From assembly GCA_033857955.1 (NCBI GenBank), contig JAWVCW010000010.1, positions 62,001 to 126,000 of the forward strand: 64,000 nucleotides of DNA, read 5' to 3'. The stretch comes from Gaiellasilicea sp033857955. Its GTDB lineage: Bacteria; Actinomycetota; Thermoleophilia; Gaiellales; Gaiellaceae. Both the position numbers and the translations under genes were made by a program. The notes under the pieces were generated by a model. It had not been told where the DNA came from and ran no database searches. It worked only from the letters and a program-made list of their open reading frames with translations. Below, in pieces: positions 42,492 through 50,404 of this stretch; within the stretch, counting starts at the first letter, position 1; each line of letters opens with the position of its first letter.

Positions 42492-42674
42492 AGGAAACCT
42501 TCCTTTGACTTCGTTTCGGACCGTGCCGCCGTGACGAATCCTGTGAGGGGGGCCGAGCGCGGGCATCCCCCGTCAGAGTCATCTTCCTCGTTACAACGAA
42601 TACGCCGAATCGGGGATCCCCCCTGGGCGAACGCGGGAATCGACGCAGGGGGCGGGGCGGACGACTATCCGACC

Positions 42675-43847
42675 ATGATCGAGCCTGCGGCGCTCACCTT
42701 GTCGGACACCACCGACCTCCTACTCCCTCCCGTCACCGACGTCAGTCACGACGCGGAGCTCAGCTTGCTCGAGAAGCGGGTCGCCGCCGCCGAGCAGGCG
42801 GTGGAGGAGTCCCGCTACGACGATGCCGTCGCGCTGCTCGATGAGGTGTCGATCGTCCCCACCCAGTATCCCGATCTTGCGCTGCGCGGCCTCTTCGCCG
42901 GCTCCTGGGCGCGGATGTACTGCGGCGAGCTGGACGAGGCGCTGACAATGTTGCAGACCGCGAAGCAGGTCGCGCACCGTCCCGGCTTCAACGATGTCGA
43001 TCGCGCGGAGGTGCTCTGCCGGATCGCCGCCGTGCGCGTCAAGCGCGGATCGATCTCCAGAGCCGTCAACGACCTTTCGCTCGCACTTGAGCTCTGCGAC
43101 CGCTCAGGGCGCCCCTGCGACCGCCTCCGGGCCGAGATCTACGACTGGCGCTCGCGGTGCTATCAGCAGCAGCGCGACTTCAACGCGGCGCGCGACGACG
43201 TCGAGGCTGCGCTCGAGCTCGCCGACGGGATGGGCGACACGATCGCCTCGGCCGACATCAACTTCCGCGCCTCTTCGATCGCCGAGCGCGAGGGCAAGTG
43301 GCTCGTCGCACGCACCTACGCCGAGCGTGCGAAGGATCTGTACGAGCAGGCGGGTCAGCGCAACAAGGTTGGCCGGGTCCTCAACGACCTCGGCGGCATC
43401 ACCTTCCTTCTCGGCAAGCACGACGAGGCGATCGCGTACCTCAAGCGGTCCGTCTCGGTGCTCTTCGACGCAGCCGGCGACGTGGAGACCGGTTACGCCG
43501 TCTCCTCGCTCGCGCAGGTGTACCTGCGCACCGGCGACCCCGCCCGTGCGGAGGAGCAGGCGCGCATCGCGCTCGGGCTGCTCGAGCAGGGCCGTGAGGA
43601 CGTCCTCGAGGAGATCGGGAATGCCCAGCTCGTCCTCGGGCGTTCGCTCCTCGAGCTCGGTCGGCCCGACGAGGCCGAAGCGGCGTTCGTTGCCGCGGAG
43701 GCGTCCTTCTCCAACCGCGAGTCGATCAGCCTGCTCGCCGCCGCCTGGATGGCGCGCGGTGAGCTCGCCACGGCCCGCAACGATTCTGTCAGCGCTGCCG
43801 GGCTCTACCGCCAGGCGGCCGAAGCACTCCAGGACTTCAACTTCTAG
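42675..43847 (+). CDS. TPR-repeat protein
   Basis: 390-residue, wholly helical cytosolic protein. At least seven TPR-like helix pairs are visible (for example AAEQAVEESRYDDAVALLDE, EVLCRIAAVRVKRGSISRAV, RVLNDLGGITFLLGKHDEAI, SLAQVYLRTGDPARAEEQAR). No DNA-binding or enzyme domain is present. ATG 42675. A 31-residue peptide gene starts 16 bp after the stop with a very strong ribosome site, an arrangement like Rap-Phr pairs in Firmicutes. That relation is a hypothesis. Confidence 0.82.
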   Translation: MIEPAALTLSDTTDLLLPPVTDVSHDAELSLLEKRVAAAEQAVEESRYDDAVALLDEVSIVPTQYPDLALRGLFAGSWARMYCGELDEALTMLQTAKQVAHRPGFNDVDRAEVLCRIAAVRVKRGSISRAVNDLSLALELCDRSGRPCDRLRAEIYDWRSRCYQQQRDFNAARDDVEAALELADGMGDTIASADINFRASSIAEREGKWLVARTYAERAKDLYEQAGQRNKVGRVLNDLGGITFLLGKHDEAIAYLKRSVSVLFDAAGDVETGYAVSSLAQVYLRTGDPARAEEQARIALGLLEQGREDVLEEIGNAQLVLGRSLLELGRPDEAEAAFVAAEASFSNRESISLLAAAWMARGELATARNDSVSAAGLYRQAAEALQDFNF

Positions 43848-43863
43848 GAGGGAGGTGTCCCAC

Positions 43864-43959
43864 TTGAAAAAGATCACCCCAATGTCCGTGCTCCTCTTCC
43901 TCGTCACGAGCGCCGCCTTCCTCGCGAAGGTCAAGTACGGCTTCTTCGGCGGCAAGTAA
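43864..43959 (+). CDS. 31-residue membrane/secreted peptide
   Basis: TTG 43864 is preceded by AGGAGGGAGGTG, one of the best ribosome sites in the window, 16 bp after the TPR stop. The peptide starts MKKITPMSVLLFLVTSAAFL and ends with a short Lys/Gly/Phe tail (KYGFFGGK). It has a charged N-terminus, one hydrophobic core and a polar end, as in a small membrane protein or an exported pro-peptide. A 13-bp terminator hairpin follows at 43977. Confidence 0.7.
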   Translation: MKKITPMSVLLFLVTSAAFLAKVKYGFFGGK

Positions 43960-43976
43960 TTCCCCTTTCTGCGCAA

Positions 43977-44006
43977 GGTCGGAATCCGCGGGAGCGGATT
44001 CCGACC
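43977..44006 (+). terminator. 13-bp hairpin terminator
   Basis: GGTCGGAATCCGC/GCGGATTCCGACC with a GGGA loop, perfect stem, 17 bp after the small peptide gene. It closes the TPR-peptide transcript. Confidence 0.8.
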
Positions 44007-44090
44007 GCGCGAAGACCCCTCAAGGGCTGCTTCGCGGCCGGCTGGGGTCAGCACTGCGGTCCGTACCAATTCCCCAGGAGGTTCCTTCAC

Positions 44091-44783
44091 GTGCTTCGCA
44101 ACGCTGTTCGCACTGCGCTCGTCTCTCTCGCCGTGGCTCTCACCGTGGTGACGTCGGCCGCAGCGATCACCGGCTCGACCCCGGACGGTGAGGCGCACCC
44201 GTACGTCGGCGCGCTCGTCGTGGACGGGTCGGTCGCCTGCTCCGGCGTGCTGATCGCTCCCACCGTCTTCGCGACCGCCGGTCATTGCGGTGCGGACGGC
44301 ATTCGTGTCGAGGTCAGTCTCAACTCGAAGCTCGACAGCAGCTGGACCCTCGTGAAGGGCACTCTCGAGGTGGACGCCACTCGGCGCTCCGACCTCGCAG
44401 TGGTCGTCCTCGACGCGGCGGCAGCTGTCACCCCGGCGTCGCTGCCGAGAGCCGAGTCGGTGGCCCTGCTCAACCGCAAGAACGTCGTCACGAGCGTCGG
44501 TTACGGCTACTCCGGCCAGGCCGCGGACGGAAGCTGGATCTACGACGGCCTTCGCCGCGTCGCCGACTCGCCTGTCGTCGACGTCACCAAGAAGATGCTG
44601 AAGTTCTCGACCAAGCGCGCTGGACCGTGCATGGGCGACTCCGGTGGCCCGCAGCTCGCCGGCAACACCGTGCTCTCGCTGACGTCGGCCGGTCCGAAGG
44701 ACTGCACGGGCCGGACCGAGGGCTACCGCGTCGACACCGCGTCGGCACGGACCTTCCTCGCCCAGTACGTCAGCCTCCCGTAA
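44091..44783 (+). CDS. Secreted trypsin-like serine protease
   Basis: 230 residues from GTG 44091 (AGGAGG upstream). The signal peptide is LVSLAVALTVVTSAAA. The chymotrypsin-fold triad is complete: His in FATAGHCGA near 64, Asp in RRSDLAVVVL near 101, Ser in CMGDSGGPQL near 184. Trypsin specificity is suggested by a DxxGPCMGDSGG-like context but not certain. No long pro-region is seen. The stop codon lies in a 14-bp tandem duplication. Confidence 0.9.
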   Translation: MLRNAVRTALVSLAVALTVVTSAAAITGSTPDGEAHPYVGALVVDGSVACSGVLIAPTVFATAGHCGADGIRVEVSLNSKLDSSWTLVKGTLEVDATRRSDLAVVVLDAAAAVTPASLPRAESVALLNRKNVVTSVGYGYSGQAADGSWIYDGLRRVADSPVVDVTKKMLKFSTKRAGPCMGDSGGPQLAGNTVLSLTSAGPKDCTGRTEGYRVDTASARTFLAQYVSLP

Positions 44784-44801
44784 CGCCCCTCCCGTAACGC
44801 C
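44774..44801 (+). repeat. 14-bp tandem duplication across a stop codon
   Basis: CCTCCCGTAACGCC occurs twice in a row (44774-44787 and 44788-44801). The first copy contains the protease TAA stop. Confidence 0.9.
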
Positions 44802-44827
44802 AGACCGGGCAGCACCGTTCATGCAGC

Positions 44828-44941
44828 ATGGAAATGTTGCTGACGGTGCTGCTCGTCCTGATGATCCCCGGGCTCCTGACCTACCTCCTGCCCGAGCGCC
44901 AGGGCATGACTGAGCGCGAAGGCGACACGGTTCAGGACTAG
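44828..44941 (+). CDS. Small membrane protein, 37 residues
   Basis: ATG 44828 to TAG 44941. It has one hydrophobic helix (MLLTVLLVLMIPGLLTYLLP) followed by an acidic polar tail. The ribosome site is weak, so this is a modest call; the helix-plus-tail pattern and position after the protease support it. Confidence 0.45.
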   Translation: MEMLLTVLLVLMIPGLLTYLLPERQGMTEREGDTVQD

Positions 44942-45093
44942 CGCGGCTCGTCGCAACGCTGGGGCTCGCCCTCACAGCAGCCGAGCTTCAGCCGGCAGCG
45001 CGGGCATTGCCAGGTGCCGTGGCGCCATTCCATTGACGCGCTGCAGCGCAGGCAGCGCTCGACCGCAACGGTGACGCTGGCCGCTTTCTCCAT
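44938..45093 (-). CDS. Small zinc-ribbon protein, 51 residues
   Basis: The start is the ATG complementary to 45091-45093. A clear two-knuckle zinc ribbon CLRCSASMEWRHGTWQCPRC is followed by LKLGCCEGEP. An in-frame upstream start exists, but it would read through the terminator hairpin at 45109-45128. It overlaps the 37-residue gene end by 4 bp on the opposite strand. Confidence 0.65.
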   Translation of the reverse strand: MEKAASVTVAVERCLRCSASMEWRHGTWQCPRCRLKLGCCEGEPQRCDEPR

Positions 45094-45108
45094 CCTCGGA
45101 GCGTAGAA

Positions 45109-45128
45109 AAGGCCCCGGACGGGGCCTT
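45109..45128 (-). terminator. Hairpin terminator
   Basis: AAGGCCCC/GGGGCCTT with a 4-base loop, followed on the minus strand by TTCT. It is the second of two hairpins in tandem after the 21-residue gene. Confidence 0.7.
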
Positions 45129-45140
45129 CGAAAAATGCGA

Positions 45141-45164
45141 CGGGCGCCCGCATTGGGGCGCCCG
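45141..45164 (-). terminator. Hairpin terminator with T5 tail
   Basis: CGGGCGCCC/GGGCGCCCG perfect stem with a 6-base loop. Read leftwards it is followed by TCGCATTTTTCG. It lies 14 bp after the stop of the 21-residue gene. Confidence 0.8.
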
Positions 45165-45177
45165 GCAATCGTCGTCT

Positions 45178-45243
45178 TTAGAGAAGCCAGGCGAGCAGAA
45201 GGACGACGACGATGAGCGTGATGAGACCGCCACCGATGTACAT
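45178..45243 (-). CDS. Very small membrane protein, 21 residues
   Basis: ATG complementary to 45241-45243 with AGGAGG at ideal spacing and a dedicated terminator. The peptide is a single hydrophobic helix (MYIGGGLITLIVVVLLLAWL). The good ribosome site and terminator make it a real short gene despite its size. The function is unknown. Confidence 0.7.
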   Translation of the reverse strand: MYIGGGLITLIVVVLLLAWLL

Positions 45244-45323
45244 TCGGGCCTCCTGTGTTCGATTGACAGAGGTACAACGCGGCCGGCGGGGAAGCGGTTA
45301 CGGCCCCGCTAGGATGGCCCGGC

Positions 45324-45394
45324 GGCGCCGTGGCCGAGTGGTTAGGCAGAGGCCTGCAAAGCCTCGTACAGCAGTTCGAATCTGCTCGGCGCCT
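45324..45394 (+). tRNA. tRNA-Cys (anticodon GCA)
   Basis: 71-nt cloverleaf. The acceptor is GGCGCCG/CGGCGCC with discriminator T. The anticodon stem is GAGGC/GCCTC with loop CTGCAAA. The T-arm is CAGCAGTTCGAATCTGCTC. CCA is not encoded. Confidence 0.95.
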
Positions 45395-45406
45395 CTCGAT
45401 TGGTGC

Positions 45407-45442
45407 GGCGCTGGGAAGAGCTCGTTGGCCCTTCCCAGCGCC
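45407..45442. terminator. Bidirectional hairpin between tRNA-Cys and the subtilase
   Basis: Perfect 12-bp stem GGCGCTGGGAAG/CTTCCCAGCGCC with a 12-base loop, lying between two convergent genes. Confidence 0.75.
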
Positions 45443-45457
45443 GTCACGTGCTGGTCG

Positions 45458-47176
45458 TCAGTCGTCGTCGGACACGTTGCCGCCGACCGCTGCGAGCGCG
45501 TCGACGATCCCGTGTCCGTAGAACCCGTTGTAAACGGGCGTTCCCTCGCAGAACGCGGTGTACGAGGCCGGACGGCCCTTGTCCGCGTAGCTGAAGGGGT
45601 TCGGCGTCGGACACGGCGTGTCGGTCGCCGTGCCCTGGAGGTAGGCCTGTGTGAGCAGCGGGTTCAGGGTGATCCCGTCGCGACTCCGCCGGCCGAACTT
45701 CGAGATGATCAGGGCGGCAACGCCTACAACATGCGGCGTCGCCATCGACGTGCCCTGGATCCACTGGTAGTACGCGCAGGTGCTACCACGGCAGTCTCGG
45801 ACCACAAACGGGGTGTTCGGCGTCCCGTCAGGTTCCAGTTCGCCGAACTCCTCCGCCACGTTCTTCGGATATGCCGCGAGGATCAGGTTCGGAATGCCTG
45901 CCGCGTTTCTCTGGTCGGGCGTCATCGACAGGTTCCACGGGGCATCGCGGAAGTAGCCGCCGGGAGCCGAGACGGTGACCTTGTGGTAGCCGTAGTTCGA
46001 GTAGTCGGCCTTCGCCTTCGTCGGGCCCACCGACGAGACTGCGATCACGTTGTTGCCCTGCCCTGGCATCACGAGGCAGTTGTTGTCGACGGTGCGGGTG
46101 CGCTCTGCTCCCGGCGGGAAGTCGGGGCTGGACTCGTCCGAAGTCACCTGCGCAAGATTCATGTGCTCGTTCCCCGCCGCGGCGATCAAGGTGACGCCGT
46201 GCACGTGCGCGTAGTCGAGCGCCCGTTGCGTCCCCTCGATGATCGTCCGCTGCTCCATCTGCTCGGCCGGCGAGTCGCCGGGATTGCTCCGGCAGTTGAA
46301 GAGCCAGGGATCGATGAAGTAGCTCATGTTCACGACGTCGATGCCGTGGTCGCCGGCGTACGTGAGCGCGTCGACGCTCGGCTGGAGGAAGAAGTAGCCG
46401 GAGTCCTGACCCGCACGGAGGTTGACGAGCGTGACCTTGGGCGCAACGCCCGCCATGCCCAGATCGTTGATCGGCGAGCCGATCGTGCTGGCGACGTGGG
46501 TCCCGTGCGAGTTCTCGTCCACGTTGGCGGGGTCCGAGCACGAGTGGTCGGGCTCAGCGTCACACGGACCGTCGATGAGCGGGATGTCGGTCGTGAAGTT
46601 GCGGCTCAACGACTGTGAGAAGTTCGCTGCGATGTCCGGATGGTTGCCGTCCACGCCGGTGTCGATGATCCCGACCAGGACGTCCCTGCTGCCCCTCTCC
46701 TTCGCGTAGGAGCCGTCGGCTGTCGCGTGGATCATCTTCATGTCCCATTGGAGCGGCGCCAGCGGTTCCACGCCACCGCCTCCGCGGCGGCCATTGTCGC
46801 CTCCGCTGCGCGCGTGGCCCTTCGTGGCATTGCGCAGCTCTCGCATCATCTCCTCGGAGAACCTCCGCCCAGGCGGGGGAGCCGTCCCAATCGCAGTGTT
46901 CCTCGCGACGCCCTTGATCGCGGCCGAGGAGGCTGCCGTGCTGCGAAAGTAGGGGTTGGCAGATACGACCGTCGCGACCCCGACGCGCGCGTTCGCGCGG
47001 AGGATCCGGCCGCCGGCCTTGGTGATCGCAGCCCTCGCCGCGGCGGGCGAGGCGTTCGCCTCATAGAGGACGACGTAGCGCTTCTGTGCGCCTATCGTTG
47101 TTGCCGGCGTCGCCGCTGCGAGCGTTGCCCCCGAGCAAGCGACCGCCACTACACCGAGGAAGATCAATCGCTTCAT
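45458..47176 (-). CDS. Secreted subtilisin-like (S8) protease
   Basis: 572 residues from ATG 47176. The signal peptide is LIFLGVVAVACSGATLAAA, followed by an I9-like propeptide region (RYVVLYEANASPAAARAAIT). The triad is Asp in VGIIDTGVDGNHPD near 170, His in NSHGTHVAS near 225, Ser in GTSMATPHVVG near 474. The oxyanion Asn is in IAAAGNEHMN. Two Cys-rich insertions are present. An extracellular broad-range protease. It is convergent with tRNA-Cys and divergent from the small membrane gene at 47373. Confidence 0.93.
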   Translation of the reverse strand: MKRLIFLGVVAVACSGATLAAATPATTIGAQKRYVVLYEANASPAAARAAITKAGGRILRANARVGVATVVSANPYFRSTAASSAAIKGVARNTAIGTAPPPGRRFSEEMMRELRNATKGHARSGGDNGRRGGGGVEPLAPLQWDMKMIHATADGSYAKERGSRDVLVGIIDTGVDGNHPDIAANFSQSLSRNFTTDIPLIDGPCDAEPDHSCSDPANVDENSHGTHVASTIGSPINDLGMAGVAPKVTLVNLRAGQDSGYFFLQPSVDALTYAGDHGIDVVNMSYFIDPWLFNCRSNPGDSPAEQMEQRTIIEGTQRALDYAHVHGVTLIAAAGNEHMNLAQVTSDESSPDFPPGAERTRTVDNNCLVMPGQGNNVIAVSSVGPTKAKADYSNYGYHKVTVSAPGGYFRDAPWNLSMTPDQRNAAGIPNLILAAYPKNVAEEFGELEPDGTPNTPFVVRDCRGSTCAYYQWIQGTSMATPHVVGVAALIISKFGRRSRDGITLNPLLTQAYLQGTATDTPCPTPNPFSYADKGRPASYTAFCEGTPVYNGFYGHGIVDALAAVGGNVSDDD

Positions 47177-47372
47177 GATTTCCCTTTCCCCTCCGATTCC
47201 CGGTTGGAGCCGGGCTGGGGCGATAATCCAGCCTCACCTTTGCAGGGTCAAGGGCGCAAGGGATCGCACTTAGGGTGATCGAGGGGCCCCCTTTCGGGGG
47301 ACAGCAGTGACGAGCCGCGCGGCGATACCAAGGTCGTCTGCTTCCTTTCACTCCCAAGGGGGACTCCGCCTG

Positions 47373-47579
47373 ATGGCGCCGCTCTTCACTTTTGCTTGGT
47401 ATGCCCTGTTTCTTGGTTCGGTCGTGTGGATCGGCGTCGATGCCAGCAAGCGCGATTTCAGCGACAGCCGCTTCGCAAGCAAGACCTGGCAATGGATCGT
47501 GGGCGCGCTCTTCCTCTGGATCATCGTCTTCCCCGTGTACCTGTTCAAGCGCGGCAACGTGCCGCTGAAGTCGGAGTAG
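47373..47579 (+). CDS. Small two-helix membrane protein, 68 residues
   Basis: ATG 47373 with AAGGGGG upstream; an in-frame GTG at 47307 is possible but lacks a site. The helices are LFTFAWYALFLGSVVWIGVD and WIVGALFLWIIVFPVYLFKR. The region between them (ASKRDFSDSRFASKTWQ) resembles that in small actinobacterial membrane proteins of unknown role. The lipoprotein gene starts 6 bp later. Confidence 0.65.
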   Translation: MAPLFTFAWYALFLGSVVWIGVDASKRDFSDSRFASKTWQWIVGALFLWIIVFPVYLFKRGNVPLKSE

Positions 47580-47585
47580 CGGCGG

Positions 47586-48260
47586 ATGCGTTCAGCGGAC
47601 GCGGGTCGCAAGGCCGGGGCCGCCGCTCTCGCGGTGCTCGCATTCGTGCTTGCAGGCTGCGGCGGCGCGGTTGCGTCGCAGGAGAGGCCGGTCGCGACCT
47701 CGCTCAACCAGCAGAACTACGCCGGGCTGACGGTCTACTCGCTCGCCGAGTCCGGCTTCAGCATCGGCGTTCCGTCCGGGTGGACGGCAATGACGGCAGA
47801 GGACGCCTACAGCGAGAGCGTCAACGCAATCGTCGAGGACAGCCCGAAGCTCGCCAAGTTCCGCGACGTGTTCTCGAAGGGCGACTCGCCCTTCAAGCTC
47901 GTCGCGCTCGAGTACGACCCGGAGGCGTGCATCTGCTCGACGATCTACGTGCTCGCACTCCCCGTCGACCACACGTGGAAGGCCCGCGACTTCGAGGCCG
48001 GCGGCCTCCGCGCCGCTCGGAAGTTCGCCCTCCCCGGCACGAAGCCGAAGGTCACGCGGGCCAAGACGCCTGCCGGCTCCGGCATCCGCATCACGACGCG
48101 CACGAAGCTCACCGGGACCGACATCAAGGTGATCTCGACGCAGTTCTTCCTCCACACGCGCAGGTCGGCCTACGTGCTCACATACACCGCGAGCCCGGAT
48201 GTGACGAGCACGTACGGCCGCCTGTTCGTCCGCTCGGCGCGGTCGCTACGGGAGATTTGA
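47586..48260 (+). CDS. Lipoprotein, PsbP-like fold possible
   Basis: 224 residues from ATG 47586. Lipobox VLAGC with acylated Cys near residue 25. The mature part has YSLAESGFSIGVPSGWTAMT and SPFKLVALEYDPEACICSTI, then a long beta-rich stretch. GFSIGVPSGW is the style of PsbP/Mog1-like extracellular domains. Anchored to the outer face of the membrane. Probably cotranscribed with the 68-residue gene; convergent with the dioxygenase. Confidence 0.8.
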   Translation: MRSADAGRKAGAAALAVLAFVLAGCGGAVASQERPVATSLNQQNYAGLTVYSLAESGFSIGVPSGWTAMTAEDAYSESVNAIVEDSPKLAKFRDVFSKGDSPFKLVALEYDPEACICSTIYVLALPVDHTWKARDFEAGGLRAARKFALPGTKPKVTRAKTPAGSGIRITTRTKLTGTDIKVISTQFFLHTRRSAYVLTYTASPDVTSTYGRLFVRSARSLREI

Positions 48261-48263
48261 CGC

Positions 48264-48866
48264 TCAGAGGTCGAGCACGAAGTCGAAGCGGCCGAGCCTG
48301 CGTCCCTTCGCGAGCCTCCAGCTCTTGACCAGGCACTCGGACGTGAAGATCCCGTCGCTTCGGTTGGCGGCGACACCAGGGAAGAAGAGCTGTGTCGTCA
48401 GTACCGGCTCTCCGGGCGCCTGCACCTTGACGTGGATGTGCTTCGTGCGGCCCGTGTAGAGACCCGGCACGACTGAGAGCAGCGTGTAGCGCCCCTTCGC
48501 GTCGGTCAGCTGGTGGCCGCGGAAGCGGGAGCCGCTGTTGTCGTACACGCCGCGCGCGTCGGCCTGCCAGAAGTCGATCAGCGCGTGCTTCACGGGCCTG
48601 CCGGCCGTCGTCAGGACGAGGCCGGTCAGCGTCAGCGGCGTCCCGCCTGCGCCTGCGGGCACGACCGACCGTCGCTTCGGCGAGCTGGGCGTCAAGTACG
48701 GGCCCTCGGTGAGCGTAGGCGTGGGGTCGTCCGCGTCGAGAATCTGCGGCGTCGCCGCGAACGCCGGGGTGCCGAAGATGTCGGCGTGGCCGGCCAGGAC
48801 CATGCCGGCGGGAAGCACGATGCCGAGCTCGAGGAGGCGCCTGCGGGTATAGATGGGGTCGGTCAT
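48264..48866 (-). CDS. Tat-exported intradiol dioxygenase family protein
   Basis: 200 residues from the ATG complementary to 48864-48866. The N-terminus YTRRRLLELGIVLPAGMV fits a Tat-type signal. The mature domain shows the intradiol ring-cleavage fold: TEGPYLTP, ALIDFWQADARGVYDN, DAKGRYTLLSVVPGLYTGRT and KHIHVKV, supplying Tyr and His iron ligands. Catechol-type ring cleavage outside the cytoplasm is expected for active members; many exported homologues are uncharacterised. It lies 71 bp after the PepSY gene on the same strand. Confidence 0.85.
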   Translation of the reverse strand: MTDPIYTRRRLLELGIVLPAGMVLAGHADIFGTPAFAATPQILDADDPTPTLTEGPYLTPSSPKRRSVVPAGAGGTPLTLTGLVLTTAGRPVKHALIDFWQADARGVYDNSGSRFRGHQLTDAKGRYTLLSVVPGLYTGRTKHIHVKVQAPGEPVLTTQLFFPGVAANRSDGIFTSECLVKSWRLAKGRRLGRFDFVLDL

Positions 48867-48937
48867 CTCTCGTCTCCGTTCGTCGCGGTGGGGCCTGCCG
48901 CCTTCATTCGCGACGGGCCCGCCCTTCGGGTTCTGGG

Positions 48938-49357
48938 TCACCGGCTCTCGACGCCGACCACGTTGTATTGCTTGTCGACGTAGACCGTCACGCGCGTGCC
49001 GTCGCTCTTCGTCATGTGCGCCTCGTAGGCCGCGTTGCCGTCAGCGTCGGTCTCGACACGGACGATGGTGCCGCCCGAGACGCTGGCGAGCGCGGCAGCG
49101 CGCACCTTCGACTCGGAGTCTCCGGTGAGGAGCGTCTCGTCCGAACGCTGGCCGCCCCAGGGTTCGGAGCGTGCAGTCTTCGAGGTCGAAGCCTGGGACA
49201 CGACAGGCAGCGAGGCCGCGGCCGAGCTCGAAGTGGAGGTGGAGTTGGAGCCGTTGCCGCTCGCCGCGGCGGCGATCCCGTAGCTGCCGCCGGCGATGCC
49301 GATCGCGACGGCGAGGGTTGCGAGGGCTTTCGGAAAGCCCTGACGCGTGGTGCTCAT
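48938..49357 (-). CDS. Exported PepSY-domain protein
   Basis: 139 residues from ATG 49357. A signal-type N-terminus (ALATLAVAIGIAGGSYGIAA), then a Ser/Ala-rich linker and a C-terminal PepSY-like domain: GDSESKVRAAALASVSGGTI, VRVETDADGNAAYEAHMTKS, YVDKQYNVVGVES. PepSY domains inhibit or bind extracytoplasmic proteins. The target is unknown. Confidence 0.82.
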   Translation of the reverse strand: MSTTRQGFPKALATLAVAIGIAGGSYGIAAAASGNGSNSTSTSSSAAASLPVVSQASTSKTARSEPWGGQRSDETLLTGDSESKVRAAALASVSGGTIVRVETDADGNAAYEAHMTKSDGTRVTVYVDKQYNVVGVESR

Positions 49358-49498
49358 GGTGGATCTCCCTTCTGTCGGTGCCCCCCGACGGGGGCGACTG
49401 ACAGGAGGGTCGCGTGCGGCCCTAAGAGGCTCCTGAGAGCGACCTGAGCGGCGCCTAAGAAAACTGTGAACACTTCCAGGCGCGGATCTGCCCCGGGG

Positions 49499-50013
49499 TC
49501 AGCCCGCCGCGACGATGAGCAAGACGATCAGGACGACCGCCGGGAGCAGCATGCAGACGAGCGCCGAAACGGTCGCCAGACCCAGGAATGCGGGCGTGAA
49601 GACACGGAGCGGCAAGGCGACGCCGGCGACGTCCCGCACCGAGCCGAGGGCGCCGCGCAGCCGCCACAGGAGCAGCGGCAGGCCCCGGCTCGCGTGGTGC
49701 GCGCCTGGCCCGCGAGCCGGGAGAGCTCGGCGAGCCGCTCCGCGCCCTCGCCGGGGAGCCGACTCAGGCGGTCGGGCAGCGAGAGCAATTCCTGGACGCC
49801 CTGCGCAAAGAAGAGCAGGACCGCGGGTGGCGCCAGGAACAGGTCCGTCAGCACTGCCTCGGCCGCCGTGAAGCCGTTGCGCTGGAGCACGACGACGAGC
49901 AGCACCACGGCACCGACGGCGACCAGCGCGAGCCGTCGCACGAACCGGACGAAGCCGCGGATCAGCCCGCCGAGAGCGGCGAGCTGATCTGTCGAGACCA
50001 TCATCCGCGCCAT
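49499..50013 (-). pseudogene. Membrane protein gene with an apparent frameshift
   Basis: From ATG 50013, one frame gives a sensible protein: QLAALGGLIRGFVRFVRRLA, a helix (VAVGAVVLLVVVLQRNGF), LAPPAVLLFFAQGVQELLSL, up to LAGQARTTRA. It then turns into Cys/Ser/Arg nonsense. A second frame becomes sensible at the same place (RGLPLLLWRLRGALGSVRDV, then LGLATVSALVCMLLPAVVLI) and stops at 49499. A one-base change near 49690 would join them into about 170 residues. It is either a true mutation, a sequencing error in a GC-rich run, or recoding. The function of the intact form is unknown. Confidence 0.65.
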
Positions 50014-50043
50014 CCGTCGGACGGTAGCGCGTGATCCGAGCGT

Positions 50044-50331
50044 CTACTGCGTTGGGGCGTCCTGGGCGGTGCGGCTGACGACCAGCTGAGCCGGGCAGAG
50101 CCAGTAGCGGACCTCGCCGCGCAGGTCGCCTCGCTTGCAGGCGTCCTTCGAAAGGTCGGGATACCCGCTCACTTTCCCTGGCTTGCACTCCCACCATTGA
50201 CCATCGTGAGGAGCCTGGGCGACGAGCGGAGCGCAGGACCCGAGCATGGCGGCCTTGTCGAGCAGGCCTTGGCTGTTGGCGACAGCGGCGGTCGAAACGA
50301 TCAGAGCGGCGGCGACTCCGTAACGAAACAC
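50044..50331 (-). CDS. Small secreted Cys-containing protein, 95 residues
   Basis: GTG 50331. The signal peptide FRYGVAAALIVSTAAVANSQ is followed by a short domain with four Cys (SCAPLV, WWECKPGKV, DACKRGDL, YWLCPAQL) that could form two disulfides. Unrecognised. Confidence 0.65.
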   Translation of the reverse strand: MFRYGVAAALIVSTAAVANSQGLLDKAAMLGSCAPLVAQAPHDGQWWECKPGKVSGYPDLSKDACKRGDLRGEVRYWLCPAQLVVSRTAQDAPTQ

Positions 50332-50404
50332 GGGCGAAACTCCTTGTCTGCCGCAGACCTGGGAGGGTTTCGTCTCCTATCGGCCCGGACCCCGCATCCC
50401 TTGA

